Below, one piece after another: positions 15,291 to 26,835 of a DNA stretch of 64,000 nt (its first letter is position 1; every line of letters starts with the position of its first letter). Origin of the DNA: Batillaria attramentaria. Lineage: Eukaryota; Mollusca; Gastropoda; Batillariidae. The notes beneath the pieces were generated by a model. That model did no database searches. It was given only the letters and a program-made list of their open reading frames with translations, and had not been told where the DNA came from. Where the stretch lies: the NCBI GenBank assembly GCA_018292915.2, contig JACVVK020000190.1, positions 847,501 through 911,500 of the forward strand. The letters run 5' to 3'. Both the position numbers and the translations under genes were made by a program.

Positions 15291-15643
15291 ATGAAACTTT
15301 ATTTTTCTACGGTAGAAATTGTAGCACACGTGCCAGTTTATAATTTGCCGTTGCTAAACTATAAAATGTAAAAGAAAACAAGAGACAAGAGACCGCCCCC
15401 CCCCCAAAAATAAATAAATAAATAAATAAATAAAAATTATATACTATTAGACTACAAGTAAGATAATATTAAGGCAGCGTGAGAATAACAGCCTGACATG
15501 TACATGGCAAAATTACATGTCATGCTTTTATACACTCAACGAGAGAGAGAGAGAGAGAGAGGATATATAACAGACTAACCTTTTCCCTCAGTCAACGCCA
15601 GCACGAACACAGCAAGCGTAACTTTCAAACCAAGCAAAAACAT
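10894..15643 (-). CDS. G3: secreted Cys-rich family protein
   Basis: Complete family member, function unknown. Exons: 15643-15580, 15035-14867, 14354-14215, 13073-12878, 12155-11983, 10898-10894; sum 747 nt, 248 residues. Signal peptide MFLLGLKVTLAVFVLALTEGK resembles those of G4 and G5 more than G1/G2. Exon 2 starts DLRHHRSVANADC and ends LLKTFC. Exon 3 starts DVLPSTKECF with CEPGGTEPNSVLML. Exon 4 is longer than in G1/G2 (196 versus 154 nt) and has an insert before PDKPCFQHIPETC. Exon 5 has FVRDMVECTIEW and WANTCVYWRG; here the usual CPNW is CVYW. The terminal exon adds only Asp then TGA; its acceptor is CTTTTCTTTTCAG and AATAAA follows at 10703-10698, so the small exon is plausible though short. 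Introns hold four SINE-A copies or fragments, an (AGT)n array and an inverted hammerhead-like pair. Confidence 0.8.
11684..11917. repeat. Inverted pair with hammerhead-like cores
   Basis: Two arms of about 100 bp in inverse orientation separated by about 30 bp. Each contains CCTGAGGAAGG..GAAA..CGAAACGTTG. The order CTGAGGA (11828-11834), short GGC/GCC stem, GAAA (11846-11849) fits the conserved core of minimal hammerhead ribozymes as described in Penelope-like elements. Cleavage competence cannot be judged by eye. In intron 5 of G3. Confidence 0.45.
13312..13475 (-). mobile_element. SINE-A copy
   Basis: Nearly full-length inverse copy in intron 3 of G3, lying before an (AGT)n array. Confidence 0.75.
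13487..13612. repeat. (AGT)n imperfect array
   Basis: AGTAGTAATAGTAGC/G higher-order repeats in intron 3 of G3. Confidence 0.9.
13672..13812 (+). mobile_element. SINE-A copy, diverged
   Basis: Plus-orientation diverged copy in intron 3 of G3 with GTTCGAATCC and GGACGTTAAACTCCC. Confidence 0.65.
13899..14072 (-). mobile_element. SINE-A copy
   Basis: Inverse near full-length copy in intron 3 of G3. Confidence 0.75.
14470..14502 (-). mobile_element. 33-bp SINE-A tail stub with target-site duplication
   Basis: Only the 3' tail of SINE-A (inverse of ACGTTAAACCCCC..ACCCACCC), flanked by AGAAAAAGAAG at 14459-14469 and 14503-14513. An extreme 5' truncation. Confidence 0.65.
15150..15380 (-). mobile_element. 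LINE-like 3' end remnants
   Basis: Two pieces with TTTATTTTTCTACGGTAGAA around a (GA)n tract in intron 1 of G3. Confidence 0.35.
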
Positions 15644-15880
15644 TTTGACGTTACCTAGAAACGAAACGTACGAAGGTTTCAGGTGTTAGGTTTGTGTCAC
15701 GGACACGCTGCAGAGATCTGGTCCGTCCTACCGCGTGAATTGTGTTTAGTGCTTGTCAGTTATGTTTTGAGGTAGCCCGTGCTTCTGGTCGACAGCGTGA
15801 CGGGTATGAGTTGTGTTTAGCTAGTCGTATCTCACTCGTTCAATAGCTGTGACTTGGTAACGCCCGTATCAATACAAGAT

Positions 15881-16170
15881 CAGGGCCCGCGTGTAAAAGT
15901 CGAGGTCAGAGCTCTTAGCCCCGGGTTAGAGTCTAACCTCGAACTAAACTAGCTCTAGTATTAAATTTTCTGTTGTGTTTTGTTTTAAATCAGGAAGCGG
16001 GGCCCATTCCAGGAAGGTGCCTGTGTCGTTATAGAAGGATTTTTTCCTTTCTTCGCTTCCTTTTTTTAAAATTTAATTTTGTTTTGGGGTTGTTGTTTTT
16101 TTCTGTCCTAGTCGGGGTTAGGCCCGTAGCCGTGGGTTAAATTAACGTCGACTTTCATATACGGGCCCAG
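15881..16170. mobile_element. GGGCCCGTATG MITE, copy 3 (inverse)
   Basis: Inverse-orientation copy 5' of G3, followed directly by a 28-bp end of a further copy (16171-16198). A right-end fragment is also at about 11425-11485. Confidence 0.6.
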
Positions 16171-16519
16171 GGCCCGCGTGTAAAAGTTGAGGTTAGGGAT
16201 TCTACGTTGATGCTACGTTGATTGTTCTCTCGTTTACCCGGAGCCGACTGTGAGCCTAGACACTGCGTCTCCGGAACGAGGAGTCAGCTATTTTGTCCTA
16301 CGTTGTTTCTAAGACTGAGTTATTTAGCAGGCCCAGTATTTGTGAGATAATTATTGTATTCAATTGTACGAATTTCTTGTGGTGAATGCTACCATCTGTA
16401 CTTGCATTGATATTTTGCATTGGTATCCATTCGTGTTAGTTTGAATCCGTGTACGTGTCCGGTACAGTTCCCTGATGGCATACACCTTGTGGTGGTGTGT
16501 CCGGAGTGAGTGCTTTGTT

Positions 16520-16999
16520 AGTCATGATCTCCCTCTCCTGTAATCGAGGGTCATGGATCCAACCACAGGAAAATAATTAACACATTAATATCTCTGTGAT
16601 GGCTGGACCAATATTAAGTTTATATAATGATAGGACACAACTGACGTTGAATAACGCTCCATGAAAATATACACTTTAGCCGTACAAGCTACAGTGTGTG
16701 CGTGTCAGTGGAAAATGTCCAACGTTAACACTGCGAGGTGAGGTTCGCCGTGCGCCATAGGGGATCCCATTCTAACTTCAATCAAGCTGAGCTAGTAAAC
16801 ATCATCGTACAGCTTAGGTACGCTACCATTTTTCTCACATTAGCATGACATTTTCCTGTGCTTAGCCACCACGCAAAAGATGTAGCCATCAAAAAGTTTG
16901 TTCGCTTGGATCCCTAACCCAGGATGTGATTTCGCCAATCACTCATGGGTTACCCGAACTAGTGCTTTGTGTGTGAGGGTCACTCAGAACACGCATGCG

Positions 17000-17039
<40 letters not shown>

Positions 17040-17330
17040 TCGTGACAGTTACACGCAGATCGCCTAGTGTGTGCGTCCTAATTTGATATAAGCACCAGTT
17101 CAGACAGAAAGTTGAACCATTACAAACTGTTGACGTAAGCCTAGGTTATTTCGGAAATTGAGACAGCAAATGGCGTAAATAGCATGATAGACGCTAATTT
17201 GTCGAAATATAATGACCATTACAAACTGTTGACGTAAGTCTAGGTTATTTCCAAAATTGAGACAGTAAATGGCGTAAATAGCAGGATAGACGCTAATTTG
17301 TTGGAATACAATGACCATGATATGTCCTGA
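16520..17330. repeat. Repeat shared with 32975-33692
   Basis: Contains TCATGATCTCCCTCTCCTG, a (CA)n tract and two tandem about 98-bp units (17117-17313). The same segment, with one such unit, lies in intron 4 of G6. No coding features. Confidence 0.6.
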
Positions 17331-17517
17331 CATTGCGATCGTTGGACCTGTGACAGAATAGCAATAGTTGTTGGACATCGTCGCTTAAAACCTGCAATTG
17401 TATAATACACAGGTGGAAAGAGGAGAGGGGATAAGCTGATATCAAATCAAGCAATTTTAGTTAAATGTCATCTAAAGATCATTATTTTTCATGTGTCAGT
17501 GTGTATCTACATCTCCC

Positions 17518-17628
17518 GGCTGGGGCCAAATATTTGTGCTGGCTTTTTCATCGTTGCCCCGTCTTTGATATCACCCTATGTGGTGGAAAAGGACGTTAAA
17601 CCCCCCAAACACCCACACCCACCCACCC
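17518..17628 (+). mobile_element. 5'-truncated SINE-A
   Basis: Lacks the tRNA head; duplication GTATCTACATCTCCC at 17503-17517 and 17629-17643. Downstream of the G4 poly(A) signal. Confidence 0.8.
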
Positions 17629-17645
17629 GTATCTACATCTCCCAG

Positions 17646-17704
<59 letters not shown>

Positions 17705-17767
17705 ACGCACTGACGCACGCACGCACATGTACACGAAAAAATGTCAGGAACTTGAAATCAAAGCAGC

Positions 17768-17773
17768 TTTATT
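17768..17773 (-). terminator. Poly(A) signal of G4
   Basis: AATAAA in a context (GGAGAATAAA or GGAGAAAAATAAAGC) shared with G5; it ends a 3'UTR of about 480 bp that contains an inserted element. Confidence 0.65.
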
Positions 17774-17836
17774 TTTCTCCAGTGCAGCACTATAACTACA
17801 GCAATAGAAAATATCTGAGACATCAGAAAGCCACAA

Positions 17837-18138
17837 CAGGGCCGTAGCAGTCCTACCGGCCACTCCGGCCATGGCCGGACTACTTTTTGGCCAAAAAAAA
17901 AACCCAAAAAACAACCCAAAAAACTCGCCTTCATCAGGAGGTATTCTAAAGCAAAAGTTCTTCCAAAATAAAGCCTCTTCATCAAAATATTTTTTAACTT
18001 GCTTTCCCCGTTCAAACAAGTAACAAATAATTCTTTTGTTTTCCGTTGAAGTTGAGGAGAAAATAATGGCCAGGGACCGTACCTTTTTATTTATTTTTTT
18101 CTGGCCGGAGCACCTTTAGGAGCTGTGCTACGGCTCTG
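17837..18138. mobile_element. hAT-like MITE in G4 3'UTR
   Basis: About 300 bp with inverted ends CAGGGCCGTAGCA and TGCTACGGCTCTG, flanked by CACAA direct repeats (17832-17836, 18139-18143). G5 has the empty site (CCACAATG near 27680). CAGRG ends are typical of hAT elements; the visible duplication is shorter than the usual 8 bp. Confidence 0.6.
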
Positions 18139-18248
18139 CACAATAAATGCGAGTTTCACAGAGATACGTTCCGGTAGTTAACAATTCCAGTTCTATGGAA
18201 GCTTAGCAACATCGAAGCATTTCCATTTCGTTCCAGTCCAGAAGAGGG

Positions 18249-20715
18249 TCACCTTGCTAGTCGCTGATCTGGAGAGAAAAACACACGTGCAAAAACCGAC
18301 GTATGTTATAACACAACACACGGACGGCACGCGCCCTTAACATTACGAGATCAAACTGAAAGGAAATATTCAAAATATACTAATTTACCCTAGGGGAGCC
18401 GGGGTGTCCCGCGTGAATACACAGACCCGCAGCATGCATGCATTTTGCGTGGCAGCTTTGTACTCTGCCACGAAAAATGCGTGCTTGTTGCGGCCAGGGA
18501 GACAACTCATGCAGACAATAATCTTGAAAAAAAGACCACCGGGGCGGTCGGTGGTCTAGTGGTTAAGAGACCTGTCACCAATGCGAGAGGTCAAGGGTTC
18601 GAGTCCCACTCGGGGCAAAGAATTTTTCCTTCTCGTATGTGGCACCGTTCATTCGGGCCGATCGTCGGGGGTTCTCTCCGGGTACTCCGGCTTCCTCCCC
18701 CTCTGCTTTGGAATTGTTCAGCCCACCAAATTAAAAAAAATAAATGCAATTCTAAATTCCGAAATTTAAATAGCTGAGCTGACCCTTCGCACCACGTGAT
18801 TGGAATGTGTTTACGCCCAGTGTGTGTGAAAGAATGCGTGTGATTCACGTGAGCGTGCGTGTTGGGTTCAGTTCGCGGCGCTTTAAGCCGATTCATGAAA
18901 TTGGGTAAAGCGCCTATACAATATTCATTATTATTATTATTATTAAAATGTACTGTGCTGGTGAATGTGACAGTTTTCACCGGTGCTGTGCACACTGTGA
19001 AACAACACGAAGACCTCAAAGTTGTTCGCAACTGTCCACTTTTCTTGTCACCGAGTATTTTTGTTTTTTCCTTCTTAGGTATCACTTAGCTCGGCTCGGT
19101 CTCGGTTAGCCTGACTTGGGCGTCGTCGCAAAGACCTAGAGTTAGCGACGGACCCGGAACAGGGCTGAGTATTACCAGGTCACATGAAGGTCACCGACAG
19201 AAGAACCAGGGGAGTGGCGGCGTGTGGTGTTGGTGTTGGTGTTGGTGTTGGGGGAAGGGGGTGGTCAGCGTAAATAATATATAATAATATATTACACTTG
19301 TAGAGCGCGAAGTTCTGCTTCGAAAAGCACTCAATGCGCTTTTTGCTCACGCATACACACACAACATTCACATGCACATATTTATACACATCAATACAGG
19401 CGGTGGAGTTAAAACTAAAAGATTAAAAGATATATCAAACTAACCTCCAGCATATCAACCATCTGTTCCTTTGTGAAGGGAAAGGACATCCCAAGAACGC
19501 CAGGAACCGTTTTCTCCGCAATGGTAAGCAGTGCGATGCCGCGCCAGTTGGGACACGTGTCCTCACGCGCCTTGTGGTAGCTAATGGCACACTCAACCAA
19601 ATCTCTGACAAAACTGAAAGTCAATTGAGGGAGAAAATTCAACTCTGTAGAAACAAAAGTCCGCACGTCTGGCTGTAAACTTATAAGGTCTACGGTCAGT
19701 TTTAAGAGGCGCACCCCCCCCCCTCCACCAACCCCCCCCCCTCCACCAACCCCCCCCCCCCACCCCCTCAGAACTCATTGCGATCATAGTGACTGAACAC
19801 GATAGACTATTTTCAGCATACAGGGCCCGTATGTAAAAGTCGAGGTTAATTTAACCAACGGCTACGGGCTTAACCCAGACTAGGACGAGAGAAACCCAAA
19901 AGCAAAATAATATATAAAAAGGAAGCAAAGAAAGGAAGAAAAAAGCCTTCTATACAGGCTTAGGCACCTTGTTGGACTGGGTCCGCTTCTTGATTTAAAA
20001 CAAGAAACAACAGAAATTTAACCCTAGAGCTAGTTTAGTTCGAGGTTAGACTCTAACTCAGGACTAAAAGCCGTAACCTCGTCTGTTACATACGGGACCT
20101 GGTGTACCCACAGGAGCAACCGTTTCGAAATATACAGCCTGAAACCTAGAGCGTTGGCCTTTCAATGCTAGGGCCGTGAGTTCGAATTCCGCTTGAATCA
20201 AATATTTGTGCTAGATTTTATTTTTCTTTCGGTTTGATCCATCTTTGATATCACCCGTACGTTTTGGAAAAGGACGTTACACTTTCAAACAACCACCCAC
20301 CCTTCGTGACGGCCACAGATCCCAAACAAGACACGTCTAATAAATCAGTATACTACACATTCTTAGTACTCACTTTTGTCCTCTTGGGACAATCTGTTCC
20401 AGGGTGTAGGAAGACAGTATGTCCGCATCGAGCCCGTTATTAGTGAGCGCTTCATCAGAACAACTTCGTGGGCGGTCAGGGTAACATTCGTTCGGCCGAC
20501 TGAAGCTTCCGCCTGTAAAACAAGAATTACAGTCTTTTCAAGTTCATATCGTCATACATCATAAATAGTGGAAGTACATGTAGTAGTTTTTCTAGTATTC
20601 CCTGGAATTCCCTCCCTCATTCTCTCCGCCAGTCACCCTCCCTTGAAACTTTCAAGAAAACCTCAATACCCACCTGTTTTCTGCCCTAAACGCCATTCAA
20701 CTGTTCCAGTTTGTA

Positions 20716-20774
<59 letters not shown>

Positions 20775-23700
20775 CCTAATGCTTTTGCAAATATCATAAA
20801 GTCATGTTTCCAGTGAGCCCCAAACGACATGGACCTCGATCCAAATCAGCATCGTACCATCGTTCTCATTTTCCACGTTTCCGTCTCCAGCGGCTGTTAT
20901 TTCGTCTTCAAGGCGATCCAACACTGTGAAAAACACGAGAAGCTGCATGGAATTTCATATACTTTCAATTCATACAGCGAAATGAATGTTGTAGTAGTAG
21001 TAGTAGCAGTAGTAGCAGTAGCAGTAGTAGTAGTAGTAGTAGTAGTAGTAGCAGTAGTAGCAGTAGCAGTAGTAGTAGTAGTAGTAGTAGTGATCTTCCT
21101 TACTATAGCTAGGAACCACCTATGCCCGTTCTAACAAACAATCCTAAATAACATGGACCTCCATGGCAGCTATTAACCTCCTCCTCGTTTTGGATGGTAC
21201 AGCTGAAGCAACTTATATGCCCTACTGGATTGTTTTCAAGGACTAACATGAACAGCTGTGGAAAAGTAAACGACTTTGTCAACGAAACAGATGGAAAAGT
21301 AGAGAGCAAGTCCGCCAGCTACTGTGTGAAGAAAGTCTATCGACAATGACTCACGGTACATGAGGACGCTGTTTGGTTCCGTCCCACCAGGTTGACAGTG
21401 AAAGCCAGTACTGTCAACAAGCTGTTGGAGATACTCCGAGTTACAGGCGCTGGTATTCTGGGCGAAACATTCCTTTGTGGAAGGCAACACTTCCCTTTGC
21501 AAAAAAGAATAGAAAAGTACGTAACTGTAATGTACAAAGATATGACCTGAAAGATTAGACAGTGCTGCAGAGCATACTGTCAATATGGCGTGGTTGTAGT
21601 ATACGCTCGTGTTCAACATGTGTATAAGCTACAGTCAGCCTTGAAACTGTTACAGACTGACTGACTGACTGACTGACTGAAACGTTTATTTCAGGATAAA
21701 GACTTGTAGGCATGGTCTGCCTATCTTACAAGCTGTCCTGCTAATCTACGAACACTAAAAAAATAAAGGCTAACATTACAAAAAAAAAGTATACAGGGCA
21801 CAAAGGGAGTAATCTAATAAGAAAGTAGAAAAAACAAAAACAAAAAAAAACATGCAAAGATACAAAGAAGCGCAAGAAATTCAAAAGAAACACATCGGAA
21901 AATAGGTGAAGAAGTAGATAGCATGGTGTTTGAAATTGTAGTATACAACATAACTTGTAAAAAGGTAACATGTAATAGTGCCATCTGATAACGAGTAATT
22001 TAGCACGGTTCAGATATTGTTCGTGGACCTATGACTTACGTAAGTATCTGAGAAGTTGAGTTTTAAATGAATGAAGCTTCGGGGTACATTTTAAGTATGC
22101 TGGCAACTGGTTCCATGAAAGTGACCCAGAGAATGAGAGGCTTGTTTTAAAAATGTCCAATCTAGGTAATGGTAATTGGAACAGGCCATTTCTTGCGTTG
22201 TGTCGCTGACTTGGTTGAAAGAACGTGGTAAGATATGGAGGAGCCTTACAGTGGACTATCTTGTGCATGAAAACACACCGGTTGAACTCAAGATGCTTGG
22301 TAAGGGGGAGAAGTTCGAGCGCTCTAAGTTTTTCTTCTGTGGGTAAGGGCCCAGGATGTAAAAGCTTTATACCACGTTTATAGAGAGAATTGATCTTTTT
22401 CAAGTGAATATCACCACATTTGTCCCAGAGGTTGGAGGCGTAATCTATATGACTTTTTATATGTGCGTGAAAGAAAACTTTGCAACTGTCGTGGCTAACT
22501 ATGCGGTTAAGTTTACTTAAGAGAAAAAGATTTTTAGACAGGGTTTTACTAAGTTTTTCTAGGTGCGGCTCCCACTTTAATTGGTCGTCCACTGTAACGC
22601 CCAAAAGGCGATGCGTTGACACTTGGTGTATGGGCTCTGAGCCGAGAGATAGTTTGAGAGGTAGAGGCTTCCGCTGGTGTTTTTGGCGGGTAGTTATTAG
22701 CATGCTCTTTGTTTTGGGGACGCTGATTATCATATGATTTTGGGTACACCATTCAGATACTTCATCGAGGCTCTGCTGGAGTGTTTTGTTTATTGTTGCC
22801 TCTTTTGTGTCGGATGTGTGTAGTGTTGTGTCATCTGCAAATAACTCGCAGGACACGTTGGGACTAGATAAACAAAAAGGAAGGTCATTGATATAAAGAC
22901 AAAATAAAAGAGGCCCCAAGATGGAGCCCTGAGGTACTCCATACTTAACAATCCCTTCGGATGAGAATGTGCCATTTAAAAAGACTCTCTGTTTCCTGTG
23001 TAAGAGGAAGGATGAGAAGAATGATAATGCGCCGGACCCAATGTTGTATAACCGCAGTTTTTTCAACAGAATGCTGTGATTCACCAAATCAAAAGCTTTC
23101 TTGAGGTCAAGAAATATTGCTCCAGATAGCTTTGACTCATTTATACCACTAAGCCACTTATCTATGATGTGAGTGAGAGCAGTCTGGCACGAATGGCCTG
23201 GACGGAAACCTGACTGAAATGCACACAGAAGTTTATTTTCTTCGAGGAATGTGAGCAGATGTGTGTGAATGTGTCTTTCTAGGGGTTTTGAGAGAACTGA
23301 TAGTATAGATATTGGACGATATTCATTTACATCGCTTAGATTTTTGTTTTTTGGTATCGGGACAACTTTAGCGTTTTTAAGGGCCGCTGGAAATACATTA
23401 TTTTGAATAGAGAGATTATAGATAAATGTCAATGACTCAATTATATATGGCAGGGACGTTTTTAGTATTTTGCTACTGATGCCATCCAAACCACACGATT
23501 TCTTGTTTGCCATGTTCGATATTGACTTACCAACATCTAGCACAGTCATTAATGGTATGGTAAATGGTTTACATGTAGACGTGTTGCAATGTAGTTTCAG
23601 TTGTTCTGAACAGACATAATTTTCGGGGTCGCTATCATTTTCCTGGGCTAAAGTATCTGCTATATTTAGGAAATGACTGTTAAAAGAATTGGCTGTGAGA

Positions 23701-25442
23701 GTATGGGGGATCGTGGGAGACTGAGATTTTTTACCTTTTGTAATCATGTTAATAGCCTGCCATATTGTGCGAGAGTCTTTGCCGTCAGCAATTACCTTTT
23801 CGGCTTCCAATCTCTGGGCCTTTCTAACAAGTGATTTTACGTAATTTCTTTGTTTCTTGAATTCTTGGAATTTTTTTTCTCGTTTCAAATTATCTCGGAC
23901 CTCCATAGCCTGTTTAATGTCCTCTGTAAGCCATGGTGGCATTCGGGGATGTTTTACCCGCTTAGTACGTTGTGGGGCGTGTGTGTCAAGGACACCAAGG
24001 AACAGCCTGTACCATAATGCTAGTGCTTCATCAGGATCATTGTGTTTGTACACATCATCAAATGGCACCGTTGACAAATCATGCAGAAATGACACTTCAT
24101 TAAAACGTTTAAAGCATCGGTACAAGATGGATGTGTGCTGTTTTGGTGGTGGCTTATCACATTTGACAGACAATGAACAACAAACAGGATAGTGATCACT
24201 TATGGCAACAATGGGCACATGAACATTTTTCACAACGTCAGTGTTAGTGGTGTAGATGTGGTCAATAAGGGATGAGGAAGATGATGAAACACGTGTCGGT
24301 GACTGTACGAGTTGCCTCAATCCTAAAAACGTTAAAGTGGATTTCCAGGCAGCATGCCCGGGCTTTAGCAAATCGATATTAAAGTCGCCTAGGATATGAA
24401 TATCACCTTTGCGTTTATGTGCCTGATCCAGCATTGACGTAAAGTCGTCATACCAAGGAAACGTAGCGGCCGGGTTACGATAAATATAACCGATGAGAGA
24501 AGGGGAGGAGTTGTTGGTTTTAACTTCCAACCATAAACTTTCTACTTTGTGTGACTCGAGATCTGTTCGCCTGGTGACACAGTGTTTAATTGAGTCATGT
24601 ATGTATACGGCTAATCCGGTATGGCCAGGGACAGAAGCGTCTCGTCGTAGGATAGTGTAATTTTGGATACTGATGATTTCATCACTGATATTGTCAGAAA
24701 GTCGGGTTTCTGTGAAGCCAAAAATGTGGAAAGTTGTAGGTTGATTAAGGAGCACGGAGACATCAGGGACTTTGTTGCAAAGGTGATAAACATTAAGATG
24801 TCCTATCTGTAAGTTTTGGATTTGTGTGTGTGGCATAGTATAATATGAAATATATGCGAGTGAATACCAGTAATCAAGCTAAATATGGCTACCAGCAAGA
24901 CAAGCAAAACAAGCGAAAATCAAAATGAAAGAAGGAGGCTCTTCAAAATGACAAAAAAATCGACAACTACACAAACAGGCAAAATGAAAGAAGGAAGCTG
25001 TTCAAAATGACCAAAAGTTCGATATCAACAAAAACAGGCAAAATGATGTTAATGTGTGATCCAACCCACGGACTAGTGTCGTACACAGGACTCTTAGACA
25101 AGAGCGTTAGTCTGTGTCTAAGCGTCAGATAGTTCTTCCGATTAGAGCACTACTATCCACAGGAGGCAGAATGTCTTGAGATATGCGTGGCGTAATTCGC
25201 ACGGTTCTCTGTCCTAAACACAGTAAGTCACAGGCAGTGACACACGCAGGTTTACTGCTTCCAGTTAAACACACAATCAATGACACCAGATTCGGATTTT
25301 TACTAAGTCCACAAACGTGACCGAATATGCCTACCGAATATACGGGATCACTAGAGTCACAAAGCAATAACAAGACACAAATTTATAAAAGCAACACCTG
25401 TCCACCATTCATGGTCCACTTTTTCCAGTTTTGACTAGCATA

Positions 25443-25511
<69 letters not shown>

Positions 25512-25634
25512 AAACTCAATAAGACATGAATGATTTAAGAATATGTTCCACAGCAAAGCGAATAGCTCGCTCAGTGTCTGGGCGTAGTGAAAAGTCTGAC
25601 TCTGACTCGAAGTTTCCAACGGAAGTTGTATTAG

Positions 25635-25668
<34 letters not shown>

Positions 25669-25768
25669 CCTGAACTCATGGCCTTGAAATTTTTTGTTTA
25701 TATTTCTTCCGATTCACTTTTTTTATATAGCGCTCAGAACTGTTTTTAACCAACAGGGTATAGCGCTA

Positions 25769-25811
<43 letters not shown>

Positions 25812-26791
25812 TAAGGACCCGAAAATGAAAAACAAGTCAAACGCCGCTAAATTTGACCTACGACCAGGTTATTGTTTGTTTGATTTCAATTTTGGCAAAA
25901 GTGGCAGCCATTTCTGCTGGAGCCCATCAAATATAATAAAGAAACATAGTTCACCGGCCCCCGTAGTGTAGTGGTTAGCACTTCGGACCATGGACCGGGA
26001 GACCCGGGTTCGAATCCCATCCGAGGCAAGCGGGATTTTTCCTACCTAGGTCGGCTCCTACCCAGAGCGGGTGTGCTATGGGCCCAATGGGGAGGCTGTC
26101 GCCACAGAGGCGAGATTCACCCACTTCAAGGGTGCGACTTTGGGGGTCTTATGATGTTGATGATTACACGGCCGGCACCGCAGGTGCCGTAGTTCCCGGG
26201 CCTGGTGAACGCCGGGATATTTATGACAGGAAGCGTGGAATGCGGCCCTGTCCCGCAGTCCCAAACCACACGGACCTCCATGGCATCATCTTACCATCAT
26301 CTTCATCTCCATCATCATGCATATTAAAAAAATTGCCCCAACTTTCGAGTTCTCCGTGGATTCCACACACGACCTGGGAGAAACACCACTGAGTTGGGCA
26401 GAAAAAAAAAAAGGAAAGGAACATAGTCCTACCCGCAGTACGATTTCAGGAATTGTACCGCAGCTTCTTTAGTTGGAGAGGTAGGAGGCATTGTGTAACC
26501 AGCATCAATCAAACTGTCAACACCACATGCAGCAAACAATGCGATGACGGCCTCTCCATTGTCACATCCAGCACTGGGGAGGCTTCTGTACTGATGTAAA
26601 TCTGAAACGAACAGTCGCGGGAAAATTGGCTAGAAGGTTGACCATGGCTCTCTCTATCTCTCTCTCTGATGACTTTTTCATTGTTTGCATAAGCATTTAC
26701 GCTGTAATGTCCGCGAAATGAGTTGTAAAGCGTGCAAGCGCTGGTCAATCCGCGCGTGTGAGTGCGTGCGTGCGTGCGTGCGTGCGTTCGT

Positions 26792-26835
<44 letters not shown>

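Noticed and set aside
25125..25373. 82-residue frame upstream of the LINE ORF as an ORF1 protein
   Set aside because: It lies in the right place but shows no CCHC, PHD or RRM feature, so I do not call it a gene.
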